Positions 1 to 8,024 of a DNA stretch of 64,000 bases are shown piece after piece. Below the pieces are notes generated by a model. That model worked only from the letters and a program-made list of their open reading frames with translations, was not told the origin of the DNA and made no database searches. Origin of the DNA: UBA7803 sp041686955 (GTDB lineage Bacteria; Pseudomonadota; Gammaproteobacteria; Pseudomonadales; Azotimanducaceae). Made by a program: the position numbers and the translations under genes. Each line of letters begins with the position of its first letter. Positions within the stretch are counted from its first letter, which is position 1. Where the stretch lies: assembly GCA_041686955.1 (NCBI GenBank), contig JAWLCV010000013.1, forward strand, positions 10,857 through 74,856. The letters are read 5' to 3'.

Positions 1-198
1 CTGGTAGCGGTTGATCACGTCGCCCAGGGTGTAGCAGCGCACGTGGCCCATGTGAAGCTGACCGCTGGGGTACGGGAACATGGCCAGACAATAGAACTTC
101 TCGCCCGCGCCCGACTCGCTGGCCTCGAAGCTCCTCTCCTCCCGCCAGCGCTGCTGCACCGCGCGCTCGACTTCATGCGGATCGTAGGTCGCGCTCAT
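1..198 (-). CDS. leuS: Leucyl-tRNA synthetase, N-terminal fragment (cut by window edge)
   Basis: Charges tRNA-Leu with leucine in the cytoplasm. Only the first 66 codons are in the window; the rest lies beyond base 1. The visible protein starts MSATYDPHEVERAVQQRW and reaches the class I synthetase HIGH-type motif, here HMGH, inside the typical LeuRS context MFPYPSGQLHMGHVR. The ATG at 196-198 is the only good start. In many gammaproteobacteria leuS lies close downstream of lnt; here an accessory block of about 8 kb separates them, on the same strand. Confidence 0.93.
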   Translation of the reverse strand, partial: MSATYDPHEVERAVQQRWREERSFEASESGAGEKFYCLAMFPYPSGQLHMGHVRCYTLGDVINRYQ

Positions 199-321
199 AC
201 GTCTCGTGTTGATCGATCGAGCGCGCAAGGATACCACCGGACGGCACGGTCCGTGAGCCGGCCGTCCCGGGGCTGCGGCAGCCGCAGGCGTTTCGATACC
301 CGCCGGGGCGGGACTTTCAGA

Positions 322-1977
322 TCACGCTGTGGCGCGCTCGAATGGACTCTCGACGGACTTGCTCGTCAGCGCATCGTCGCGCACCAGGTCTGCCAGGCGG
401 GCGGCGAGGCGCAGCGAAAGCGCGATCAGCGTGAGGGTGGGATTCGCCCAGCCCCCCGTCGGGAACACGGAGCTTCCCGCCACGTAGAGGTTGTCGAGGC
501 CGAACACTCGACAGTCCGGATCGACCACTCCACGCGAGGGATCGCTCGCCATTCGCGTGGTGCCCATGTGGTGAAAGCCCCCGATGGGATGAGCGCTCAC
601 CAGGGGATCGAACTCCCATTCCCTTCCGGATTCCAGGAGCCACGGCGCGGGCTCGACCCGACCCAGGCGGAGGCGGCGCAGCTCGGCGTCCAGGCTCTCC
701 AAGGCGACACGTGCACCGTGCCGGTCCAGATCGGTCAATCGCCAGTCGAGCTGCAACCGTCGCAGCCCCAAGGCGTCGCGCTGTTCACCCAGACGCACCC
801 GGCTGCTGGGGTTCGGCGACTGCTCGGCTCTGAGCACGGCGTAGATGGCACTGCGCCCGGCATGCATCCGCAGCCACGGCTTCAACGGGAAGGTCATCGC
901 CTGGAGGGCACGAGCCGCGGATCTGAGGCCGAGCCACAGGCGCCGGTTCATGCGGCTCGGCTGCAGGTGGTGCTTGGCCGCCCGGTACAACCCCGTCGCG
1001 AGGGGCAGCCGCTGGTCGGGATGTGGGCGGCAGGCCAGCGTCAAGGCGCTGTTCAATCCCTGATGGCGTCTCTGCCACACCTCGCCGGGGCGCAGGTACA
1101 CGGCCACCCGACGACCATCCAGCGTGTGGCGCCGGGCGAACCAGCGCAGCAGCTTCCAGGGCTCGGTGGCGACGACGCGACCACCGCGGCCATGAGGGTG
1201 CTCCATGAAGAAGCGGCCGACGAGGCCCCGGTCGTTGCCGAGGCCATCAGGCTGCACGTCGTCGGAGTTCAACAGCAGGCGCGGGTTCTCCAGACCGCCA
1301 GCGGCGAGCACGAAATACCGCGCGCGTATGTGCGCCCGGTGTCCCGCCAGGTTGGCGACCTCCACCTCACGGATGCGTTCACCCGAAGGCGAGCTCCGCA
1401 GGCGCACGGCAGTCGCATGAGTGAGAATGGCCGCCCGGGTGGAGCGGATCAGATCCTGACAGTTCCCCAGCGCGAACCGCCCCGGCGGAGCGTCGAACTG
1501 CCACAGGCCGCAGCGGACGCGGTTGCTGTCGAACCCGGGGCCCTCCAGGCCGAGTCGATGCCATATCTCCCGCTCCGGAACCGGCTCCCGGAGCCCGAGC
1601 TCTTCCCACGCTGCCGGGTACCAGTCGAAGAGGTCCCCGGGCCGAAGCGGCCAGCCGCTGTGAGGCACCCACGCCCGCTGCTCGAGATCAATCGCATCCA
1701 GGGAAGCCGAACGCCCGCCCCAGATGGCCGTGGTTCCGCCGAAGAACCGCAGCCTGGCACGTTCCAGCGGGTAGTAGGGCAGGCCCTCTACGTCGCCGCG
1801 ATTCAGATCCTGCAGCCGCGATTCGTATTCGGGGCCGCCACTTTCCAGCAACACGACCCGCGCACCCTCGGCAACGAGCCGACGAGTGATGGTGACGCCT
1901 GCCGCCCCCGCCCCGATCACGCAGATCTGGGTTTCCACGACGCTGTCGTGGTCCAGATCCTCGATGTCTATATGCAC
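322..1977 (-). CDS. GMC-family FAD oxidoreductase (first of two in the cluster)
   Basis: Predicted FAD-dependent alcohol or sugar oxidoreductase of the glucose-methanol-choline family. The dinucleotide-binding motif GAGAAG lies near residues 22-27, followed by LLESGG. FFGGTTAIWGG is the family's second FAD loop, and the C-terminal domain carries HHMGTTRM and WANPTLTL with the usual catalytic His and Asn. I chose the GTG at 1977 because GGGGA precedes it by a few bases and homology begins directly after it; the frame stays open upstream to 2262, but that part is unlike any protein. Length is 551 residues, normal for the family. It lies 70 bases downstream of the histidine kinase gene on the same strand and is related to the GMC gene at 6128. 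The substrate is unknown. Confidence 0.85.
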   Translation of the reverse strand: MHIDIEDLDHDSVVETQICVIGAGAAGVTITRRLVAEGARVVLLESGGPEYESRLQDLNRGDVEGLPYYPLERARLRFFGGTTAIWGGRSASLDAIDLEQRAWVPHSGWPLRPGDLFDWYPAAWEELGLREPVPEREIWHRLGLEGPGFDSNRVRCGLWQFDAPPGRFALGNCQDLIRSTRAAILTHATAVRLRSSPSGERIREVEVANLAGHRAHIRARYFVLAAGGLENPRLLLNSDDVQPDGLGNDRGLVGRFFMEHPHGRGGRVVATEPWKLLRWFARRHTLDGRRVAVYLRPGEVWQRRHQGLNSALTLACRPHPDQRLPLATGLYRAAKHHLQPSRMNRRLWLGLRSAARALQAMTFPLKPWLRMHAGRSAIYAVLRAEQSPNPSSRVRLGEQRDALGLRRLQLDWRLTDLDRHGARVALESLDAELRRLRLGRVEPAPWLLESGREWEFDPLVSAHPIGGFHHMGTTRMASDPSRGVVDPDCRVFGLDNLYVAGSSVFPTGGWANPTLTLIALSLRLAARLADLVRDDALTSKSVESPFERATA

Positions 1978-2047
1978 GAAGTCCCCTGCTCTGCCGGGAC
2001 GCCCAACGAATCCTCGATCTGAGGGCTCCCATCGAACCCGATGAGGA

Positions 2048-3484
2048 TCATATCTCACCCGAGGTGGCCACGCTCGCCATCGGCAGGCTGACTCGAACGC
2101 AGTTCCCGGACCTCGCCGGTCTCGCCACGAGGGTGATGTCGCCGCCGTGGGCACGGATGATTTCTCTGGCCATCCAGAGCCCCAGACCGAACCCGCCGGG
2201 GTTGCGGATTCGCGACGGCTCCAGGCGGTAGAACGGCATGAACACCTTCTCCCGCTCCTCATCGGGCAAACCCGGCCCCTCGTCGTCGATCAGCACCAGC
2301 AGGCAATCCGGTCGCAGGTCGACGCAGATCCTGGCGGAGTGTCCGTAGGTCACCGCGTTGGTGAACAAGTGCGCGAACGCCTGGCGCATCGCCGTAGGTG
2401 CGCAGACGTACTGGAGTTCGGGAACCCCGTGCAAGTGCAGCTGCGGAGCCGGGAGGTCGAAATCCTGCGCCAGATCTTCCAGCATGCGGCCCAGATCCAC
2501 GCGAAATCGGGGCTGATCGCTCAGGCCCTGACGGTTCAATTGGCCGAGTGACCGGACCTTCGACTCCATGTCGTCGATGTCCCGAAGCATCTGCCTTCGC
2601 TCGCGCTCGTTGCCCACGTACTGCGCGCGTAGACGCATCCTGTCCAGCGGCGCCGGCAGATCCTCGGTCATCGCCATGATCATGTGGGCGCGCTCGTCCA
2701 TCAGCGTCTGAATCCGCTTGCGCATCGCGTTGAACGCCCGCGCTAGGCGCCGCACCTCTTTGGGACCGTCTTCCCGCAAGGGTGCGCTTCCCTCGCTCGT
2801 CTCGAGGTCCTCGGCACGCTGCACCATCCGGGCAATGGCCGCCAGCGGGCGTCCGATCAGCCAGCTCAGCAGGGCCACAGTCAGCACCACCATCAGCATG
2901 ATCGACAACAGCACTGAGGTATCGGTGAAGCTCGCCAGTGTCGGCCCGGGAGCCAGGGCATTCAGCCACTGGCCCCCTTTCAGGTGGATCGACACGAGCA
3001 GATCCTGACGGAATCGGAACAGCGCCGAGATTCGGCTGGCGAGGACAGCGCGCTCCGGCATGTCCTCCGCGACGACCTGTCCCAGGTCATCGCCCGTCAC
3101 TTCCCGGTAATCGGCCAGGATACCCTGGTTCGGCGCGGTGCCGACGGCGAAGCCGAGCAACCGCCGCAACTCCACGGCGTCGGAAGCCCAGGCATCGTCG
3201 CCAACCACCCGGGGAGCGTCGTCGATGGACAGTTGCAGCGAGTAATCCGAGAGTTCGCTTGCGGTGCCCTGACGGAGCTCCGGCGGCAGGCTTTCGAACA
3301 GTCTGGTCAGCGTGACCAGCTGGTCGGCGACGAGCTGCTCGCGGTTGCTGCTCAGGTCTGCGGCATCGACGGCGACGTAGATCGTCAACCCGAGGACATG
3401 GGAGAACGCGACGATCAGGGCCGTGAGCGTGACTGTGCGGGTTCGTAACGATGGAGGCCACACTCGGCGCAAGGATTCAGCCAT
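2048..3484 (-). CDS. Histidine-kinase-like membrane sensor lacking the phosphoacceptor histidine
   Basis: Membrane two-component sensor kinase by architecture. It has a TM segment near residues 17-38, a periplasmic region to about 188, a second TM near 190-210, a HAMP linker, a dimerisation region and a HATPase domain. The ATP-binding parts are intact: N376 in FTNAV, DDEGPG at 400-405 and GFGLGL at 431-436. The H-box, however, reads MTEDLPAPLDRMRL where EnvZ-like kinases have VSHDLRTPLTRIRL, so the phosphorylated His is replaced by Glu274. No response regulator gene is adjacent. It may be a pseudokinase, an allosteric sensor or a decayed gene. It lies 42 bases after the phosphatase-like gene and probably shares its transcript. 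Confidence 0.85.
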   Translation of the reverse strand: MAESLRRVWPPSLRTRTVTLTALIVAFSHVLGLTIYVAVDAADLSSNREQLVADQLVTLTRLFESLPPELRQGTASELSDYSLQLSIDDAPRVVGDDAWASDAVELRRLLGFAVGTAPNQGILADYREVTGDDLGQVVAEDMPERAVLASRISALFRFRQDLLVSIHLKGGQWLNALAPGPTLASFTDTSVLLSIMLMVVLTVALLSWLIGRPLAAIARMVQRAEDLETSEGSAPLREDGPKEVRRLARAFNAMRKRIQTLMDERAHMIMAMTEDLPAPLDRMRLRAQYVGNERERRQMLRDIDDMESKVRSLGQLNRQGLSDQPRFRVDLGRMLEDLAQDFDLPAPQLHLHGVPELQYVCAPTAMRQAFAHLFTNAVTYGHSARICVDLRPDCLLVLIDDEGPGLPDEEREKVFMPFYRLEPSRIRNPGGFGLGLWMAREIIRAHGGDITLVARPARSGNCVRVSLPMASVATSGEI

Positions 3485-3526
3485 GTCGATGTCGGGCCAT
3501 CGGCACTGTAGAGCGTGGTCAGGTTC

Positions 3527-5161
3527 TCACGACGCGGGGCGGAATGGTAGATCGAGATCCGCAGGCCCCGGGGCCAGGCCGCCAGCACGACTACGCCGGC
3601 TGAGACGGATCAATGCTTCGATCGGAGTGCCGTCCACCTCCCCCGGCGGGGTGTCCAGCATGGCGCAGAACGTCGGCGCCAGATCGAGAATAGACACCGG
3701 CTGGGTGAGTTCGCCGCGCTCTCCACCGGGCACGCGTGCCACGAAGAAGCCATCCGGGCGATGCTCGCCGGTCCGTCCGTAACTGTTGGAGCCTTCCAGG
3801 ACGCCGAGCTTGGGAGAGCTCAGGCGCACATCGGCAGCGGCGCCACCCGCGATCGTCGTGCTTCCGGTGGGTGCCGCATCGCTCCACTCGACGAGCAGGT
3901 CCGGGAGCGAATCGAGGTGCTCGCCCTGGTAGAGATCGCCCACCCGGCGTACGGCACGTATGATCGATCCGCCGGTCCGTTCGTCCTTGATCTCCCGTAG
4001 ATCGGTGATCAGCCGATGACACAGCGCATCCGCCTCCGCGCCCGGCGCCACCTGGCCGTTCGGCTCTCGACCCTTCAGGTTCAGGCGGATACCGCCGACG
4101 GCGAGACCGTTGTTGACCGGAAAGCACAGGCTCTCGGGGGCGTCCACCGGCAGCGTCGGCAGGCCCTCGGGACGAAGGCGCTCGAGCCCGGCGCGCACGT
4201 CCCGCCTCAGGGGCTCCGGCAACGCGCGCCAGGCGGCCCGGGCCATCGACCTCAACGCACCCTCCGGGGGTTGCGGGGTCTCGGGCCTGGGCTTCGCGTA
4301 CCCCAGCCGCACCAGAATCTCGGGCAACAGGAACTGGGCTCCGTACCAATACGACATGCCATGCGCCGAGAGCACGATCACCGGCGTGTCGGCGTAGGCC
4401 CGCAGCAATCGGCCGACAGCGGAATCTATCGCCTGGTACACCCGCAGCAGCGGGTCGCCCAGCCCTGCGGCCACCGCGGCGTCGTGGGCGGGATGGTGGG
4501 CGTCGTGAAGGTGCCAGCATTGATGGCCGGCGCAATGGCCTTCCGTGAACACCTGGATGGCGAAATCCCAGTCGGTATCCGCCAGTACCTGCTCGGTGAG
4601 GCGGCCCTTGACTCGGGCGCCCCGCTCCAGACGTTCGACCAGGCTGCGATAGGCGTCCAGGTCGCGGTCAGGACCATCGCACGTCGGCCCCAACGGGTGT
4701 GATCCGAAACGTTGCCGGATCATCTTCTCGAGCCGACGGGGCCGGGCGCGGAACCCGAACAGTGCGTCGTGGGAGCCCCACTCCACGGTCTGTACCCCGT
4801 TCAGCTCCTCGGTCAGCTCGGAGAGCGGCACGTCGAGGACGGCAACCCGGCGTCCGGCCGCCGACATCCGCGACCAGAAAGGCGTCCCGTGCAACAGCCG
4901 TTCGTCCGCGCACCGATGATACTCGTAGCTGCCCGGGCGCAGCTGCACCAGGCTGTGGTGACCGTGGCGTGCCGGCGACAGGCCCGTGTAGAGCGACGGC
5001 CACGTCGAGCCGACGAAGAATCCCTCGAGCCCGCGGATCCGAGCCGAGATTCCCGTCTCCATGAGCTCAGCCAGGTTCGGCAGCATCCCGGCGGCGGCCC
5101 ACCCCGCTACCAGATCGGCGTTGGCGGCGTCGATGGCCAGCACCAGCAGCCGGCCGCTCAA
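3527..5161 (-). CDS. Alkaline-phosphatase-superfamily (type I phosphodiesterase-like) protein
   Basis: Predicted phosphodiesterase or phosphatase of the alkaline phosphatase fold, 544 residues. The N-terminus LLVLAIDAANADL gives the first metal Asp (D11), and GSTWPSLYTG places a Thr nucleophile at 53. Later TEGHCAGHQCWH and VLSAHGMS occupy the usual metal-binding loops; in the common form the latter reads S-D-H-G, so one Asp is replaced by Ala266. The start is TTG at 5161, overlapping the glycosyltransferase stop in a TTGA junction and preceded by AGGAG. The frame is open further upstream but overlaps the real glycosyltransferase. The pairing with a GT2 gene suggests work on a glycan or glycolipid; the substrate is unknown. 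Confidence 0.8.
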   Translation of the reverse strand: MSGRLLVLAIDAANADLVAGWAAAGMLPNLAELMETGISARIRGLEGFFVGSTWPSLYTGLSPARHGHHSLVQLRPGSYEYHRCADERLLHGTPFWSRMSAAGRRVAVLDVPLSELTEELNGVQTVEWGSHDALFGFRARPRRLEKMIRQRFGSHPLGPTCDGPDRDLDAYRSLVERLERGARVKGRLTEQVLADTDWDFAIQVFTEGHCAGHQCWHLHDAHHPAHDAAVAAGLGDPLLRVYQAIDSAVGRLLRAYADTPVIVLSAHGMSYWYGAQFLLPEILVRLGYAKPRPETPQPPEGALRSMARAAWRALPEPLRRDVRAGLERLRPEGLPTLPVDAPESLCFPVNNGLAVGGIRLNLKGREPNGQVAPGAEADALCHRLITDLREIKDERTGGSIIRAVRRVGDLYQGEHLDSLPDLLVEWSDAAPTGSTTIAGGAAADVRLSSPKLGVLEGSNSYGRTGEHRPDGFFVARVPGGERGELTQPVSILDLAPTFCAMLDTPPGEVDGTPIEALIRLSRRSRAGGLAPGPADLDLPFRPAS

Positions 5162-6072
5162 GGTACGGTTCTCCTGGCTGCGTATCCGGGCAGTAGCTTC
5201 CGCGTGTAGGTGAGGTAGCGCCACCCACCCCAGGCCAGACAGCGCAGGTGCCAGTGCCAGGCCCGGACCCAACGGCGCCGGTCCCGCTCGACGACGGCCG
5301 CGGCATTGCAGGCAGCGGACAGGCGCCGGAGAAAGACTTTCCGCAGGGGCACCGGGATGTCCTCCGTCAGCAGCTCGCGTATGGCGCCCGGCCGGCCGAG
5401 GATGCATTCGGGCGACTCCCACAGGCCGTCCGGTCTGGCTTCGTGGTGCACGAAGGTCATCTCGTCGAGGAACTCCACGCCGGGCCGCTGCGCGAGGCGA
5501 AGTGCCAGGCACGTCCACTCCAGGTAGCGCGGGAGCTCTCGAAACAGCTCGTCCCCCACTGCTTCGGTGCGGAACAGCGCAGCGCCGGGAAGCAGCCAGG
5601 TGCCTTGCGCCAGCGCGGCCATGGGATCCGCGGCCACCTCGGAAACCTCGGCGATGGCCGGCTGCCGCACATGGCCGCGCTCCGTCCAGCCGTTGCTCAC
5701 GACCGCCCGCGCGGCGGGCGAGTCCATCAGACGCTGCAGGCGCAGCGACAGAGCTCCCGGGAGCAGCAGATCATCGTCGTCGAGCTCGGCGAACCATCGG
5801 GTGTCCACCGCCGCGCATCCTGCATGGATGGCATCGCCGAGATGCGCCTCGTCCCGCCTGATCAGGCGCACGCCCGGTATCCGCTCGAGCTTGCGGACGA
5901 GTGAACGGTCGTGCTCGGCGCCGTTGACGACGATCAGCGGGATCGGCCTCACGCCGCGCTGCGACAGCACACTGGCCACGGCCGCCAGCAGCGGTTTGGC
6001 TCGTTCGGCCTTGGCCAACGTTGGCATAATCACCGTCACCGGCTCGACATGCCTGGCGTGAATGGATGCCAT
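5158..6072 (-). CDS. Family 2 glycosyltransferase
   Basis: Predicted nucleotide-sugar-dependent transferase of the GT-A fold, 304 residues. It opens with PVTVIMPTLAKAERAKPLLAAVASVLSQ, the classic GT2 beginning. AELDDDDLLLPGAL near residues 95-107 carries the metal-binding acidic motif (D98-D101). Later PDGLWESPECILGRPG and a basic C-terminus show no membrane helix, so it is probably cytosolic. It is the first gene of a minus-strand run through the phosphatase-like protein, kinase and GMC oxidoreductase. The 55 bases to the divergent GMC gene at 6128 must hold both promoters. Acceptor and sugar are unknown. Confidence 0.85.
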   Translation of the reverse strand: MASIHARHVEPVTVIMPTLAKAERAKPLLAAVASVLSQRGVRPIPLIVVNGAEHDRSLVRKLERIPGVRLIRRDEAHLGDAIHAGCAAVDTRWFAELDDDDLLLPGALSLRLQRLMDSPAARAVVSNGWTERGHVRQPAIAEVSEVAADPMAALAQGTWLLPGAALFRTEAVGDELFRELPRYLEWTCLALRLAQRPGVEFLDEMTFVHHEARPDGLWESPECILGRPGAIRELLTEDIPVPLRKVFLRRLSAACNAAAVVERDRRRWVRAWHWHLRCLAWGGWRYLTYTRKLLPGYAARRTVP

Positions 6073-6127
6073 GATTCGAATCTACAGCAACGGTGCTCCG
6101 TTACAATCCGGCGATTGAGACAAAAAT

Positions 6128-7699
6128 GTGAACGTCGACGCGAACTCCGACAGCGCCTGGCACGGCGAATCCGCCGATGTGTGCATCATCGGCGCTGGTC
6201 CGGCCGGGCTCGTTCTGGCCTCGGAGCTGGCCGGTCACGGCTTGTCCGTCACGGTTCTCGAGAGCGGCGGCAACCTACCGGAACGTTTCTACCAGCAGCT
6301 CAACGAAGGTGACGGCGGCGACGAGTACGGGGACCTCGAGTCGACTCGCTACCGGCAGATCGGCGGCACGGCGAACCTGTGGAACACCGAGGTCGATGGC
6401 GTGTCGGCTGCCAAGTTTCTGCCCCTGGACCCCGTGGACTTCGTGCCACGCCGCTGGCGCCCGGACGGCTGGCCGTTCGAACGGGACGCCCTCGAACCTT
6501 ACTACCTGAGGGCTCAGGCGATCGCGGATCTGGGACCGTTCCTGTACCAGGGCTCCGACTGGCCGCAGCCGGACCGAGCGCCCCTTGCCCAGGAGTCGGA
6601 GTTACTCGTCAGCGCGGTCTATCAGTTCGGCGCAGCGAAGCCTTACACGAGCGTCCTCGCTCGGTCCCTGGCGGCGGCGGACCACGTCCGTCTGGTCACT
6701 CACGCAACCGTGCTGGAGCTGGAGACGGATAGGGCCGCCACCCGGATCACGGCCGCCAAGGTGGGCTCGGCCAGCGGCGGGACGGTTTCGGTGAGGGCAC
6801 GGCTATTCGTGCTCGCCGCCGGCGCCATAGAAAGTGCACGACTCCTGCTCGCTTCTCCGGCGCCGGGGGGCGGAGGCATCGGTAACGCCAGCGGCTGGGT
6901 AGGGCGCGGGTTCATGGAGCATCCCCGGGACCATGCGCTGACGCTGACGCCGCGGCGCAGCGCCATCGACGAGCTCGGCTTCTACGATCTTCACCGAGGG
7001 GCGGACGGAACCTGGATCATGGGGCGACTGGCACTCGAGGCGGCGGCGCTGCGTGACCACGACCTGCCCAATGCGTCGGTCAGCCTGCTCGCCGCCTACC
7101 AGCGCGGTTTCGCCACGCAATGGCTGGAGCGATGGCGGCGGCTGACCGGGCTGCCGCCTGCGTATCCGCGGGGTGGCACTGGCTGGTGGAACAACCCTGA
7201 ACGGCCCGAGCGCTTCAACGTTCTCGTCAACCTGGAGCAGGCACCGAGGGAAGCCAATCGGGTAAGGCTATCGAGCCGCCGGGATGCCTTCGGCGTACCC
7301 CGCGTACAGCTCGACTGGCAATGGACGCGTTCGGAGCAGCGCTCGCTCGAGCGGCTCCGGGGGCTCGTCAAGGAAGAGCTCGAGCGTCTCGGGCTAGGTG
7401 AGGTGACGGTGAACGAAAGGGCCCTGCCGAGCCCCCGGGCACACCACCACGCCGGCACGTTGCGCATGCACGACGATCCACGCTACGGCGTCGTCGATGC
7501 GAACGCACGCGTGCACGACGTGGAAAACCTCTACTGCGCGGGCGCCGCCGTGTTTCCCACAGCCGGCTTCGCCAACCCCATGCTGACCGTGCTGGCTCTC
7601 ACGATCCGCCTTGCCGACCATCTGACCGCCTCACGGCCCCGCCAGTGCGCGGAGCCCACCGCTACCCGTCGGCCCCCGGAATGGGCAGGCACTCCATGA
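6128..7699 (+). CDS. GMC-family FAD oxidoreductase (second of two in the cluster)
   Basis: A 523-residue FAD oxidoreductase, paralogous in layout to the one at 322-1977. ADVCIIGAGPAG near residues 18-29 is the Rossmann glycine motif, then VLESGG. YRQIGGTANLWN is the second FAD loop, and HHHAGTLRM plus FANPMLTVLAL form the C-terminal catalytic module. The start is a GTG at 6128; the overlapping ATG at 6126 is out of frame and runs straight into TGA. Its 3' end overlaps the convergent YCII-like gene by 38 bases. It is transcribed away from the glycosyltransferase operon, and the shared intergenic region suggests co-regulation. Substrate unknown. Confidence 0.85.
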   Translation: MNVDANSDSAWHGESADVCIIGAGPAGLVLASELAGHGLSVTVLESGGNLPERFYQQLNEGDGGDEYGDLESTRYRQIGGTANLWNTEVDGVSAAKFLPLDPVDFVPRRWRPDGWPFERDALEPYYLRAQAIADLGPFLYQGSDWPQPDRAPLAQESELLVSAVYQFGAAKPYTSVLARSLAAADHVRLVTHATVLELETDRAATRITAAKVGSASGGTVSVRARLFVLAAGAIESARLLLASPAPGGGGIGNASGWVGRGFMEHPRDHALTLTPRRSAIDELGFYDLHRGADGTWIMGRLALEAAALRDHDLPNASVSLLAAYQRGFATQWLERWRRLTGLPPAYPRGGTGWWNNPERPERFNVLVNLEQAPREANRVRLSSRRDAFGVPRVQLDWQWTRSEQRSLERLRGLVKEELERLGLGEVTVNERALPSPRAHHHAGTLRMHDDPRYGVVDANARVHDVENLYCAGAAVFPTAGFANPMLTVLALTIRLADHLTASRPRQCAEPTATRRPPEWAGTP

Positions 7700-8024
7700 T
7701 CTCCACCCCCTCGCCGGGAAATATGCCGAAATGCGGGTGGCCCTCGAACATGCGGGCCGCGGCCTCGTGGGACTCGGCTTCGACGATCACGTAGCCCACC
7801 AGCGCATTCGAGATGTCGGAGACCCCGCTGCCGGTAACCTGCTTCGTCTTGCCCAGCGGGCCGCCGGCATCGGCGACGGCGTGTCCATGAGTCGTCATCC
7901 AGTCTCCCCAGGCTTTCATCCCCGCTTCTTCCCGCGCGCGGCGCTCGCCCTCCTCCAGCGCATCCCAGCCGGATGCCTCCCGGGCGGATTGGGTACCCGT
8001 GTAAACGGCCAGAAACTTTTTCAT
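7662..8024 (-). CDS. YCII-related / DGPF-domain small protein
   Basis: A 120-residue protein that looks like the YCII-related fold (dimeric ferredoxin-like barrel), starting MKKFLAVYTGTQSAREASGW and ending FGIFPGEGVEIMECLPIPG. The blocks GGPLGKTKQVTGSG and GYVIVEAESHEAAARMF are typical of that family, whose biochemical roles are mostly unproven. The ATG at 8024 has GGAGA six bases upstream and overlaps the lnt stop in an ATGA junction, so it is probably translated together with lnt. Its 3' end overlaps the convergent GMC gene by 38 bases. The frame is open upstream to 8120 but lies inside lnt. Confidence 0.78.
   Translation of the reverse strand: MKKFLAVYTGTQSAREASGWDALEEGERRAREEAGMKAWGDWMTTHGHAVADAGGPLGKTKQVTGSGVSDISNALVGYVIVEAESHEAAARMFEGHPHFGIFPGEGVEIMECLPIPGADG

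Noticed and set aside
43..2022. Long open frame on the plus strand opposite the GMC oxidoreductase
   Set aside because: It is antisense to a clearly recognisable enzyme, has low-complexity Arg/Pro/Gln/His composition and no domain; a product of high G+C.
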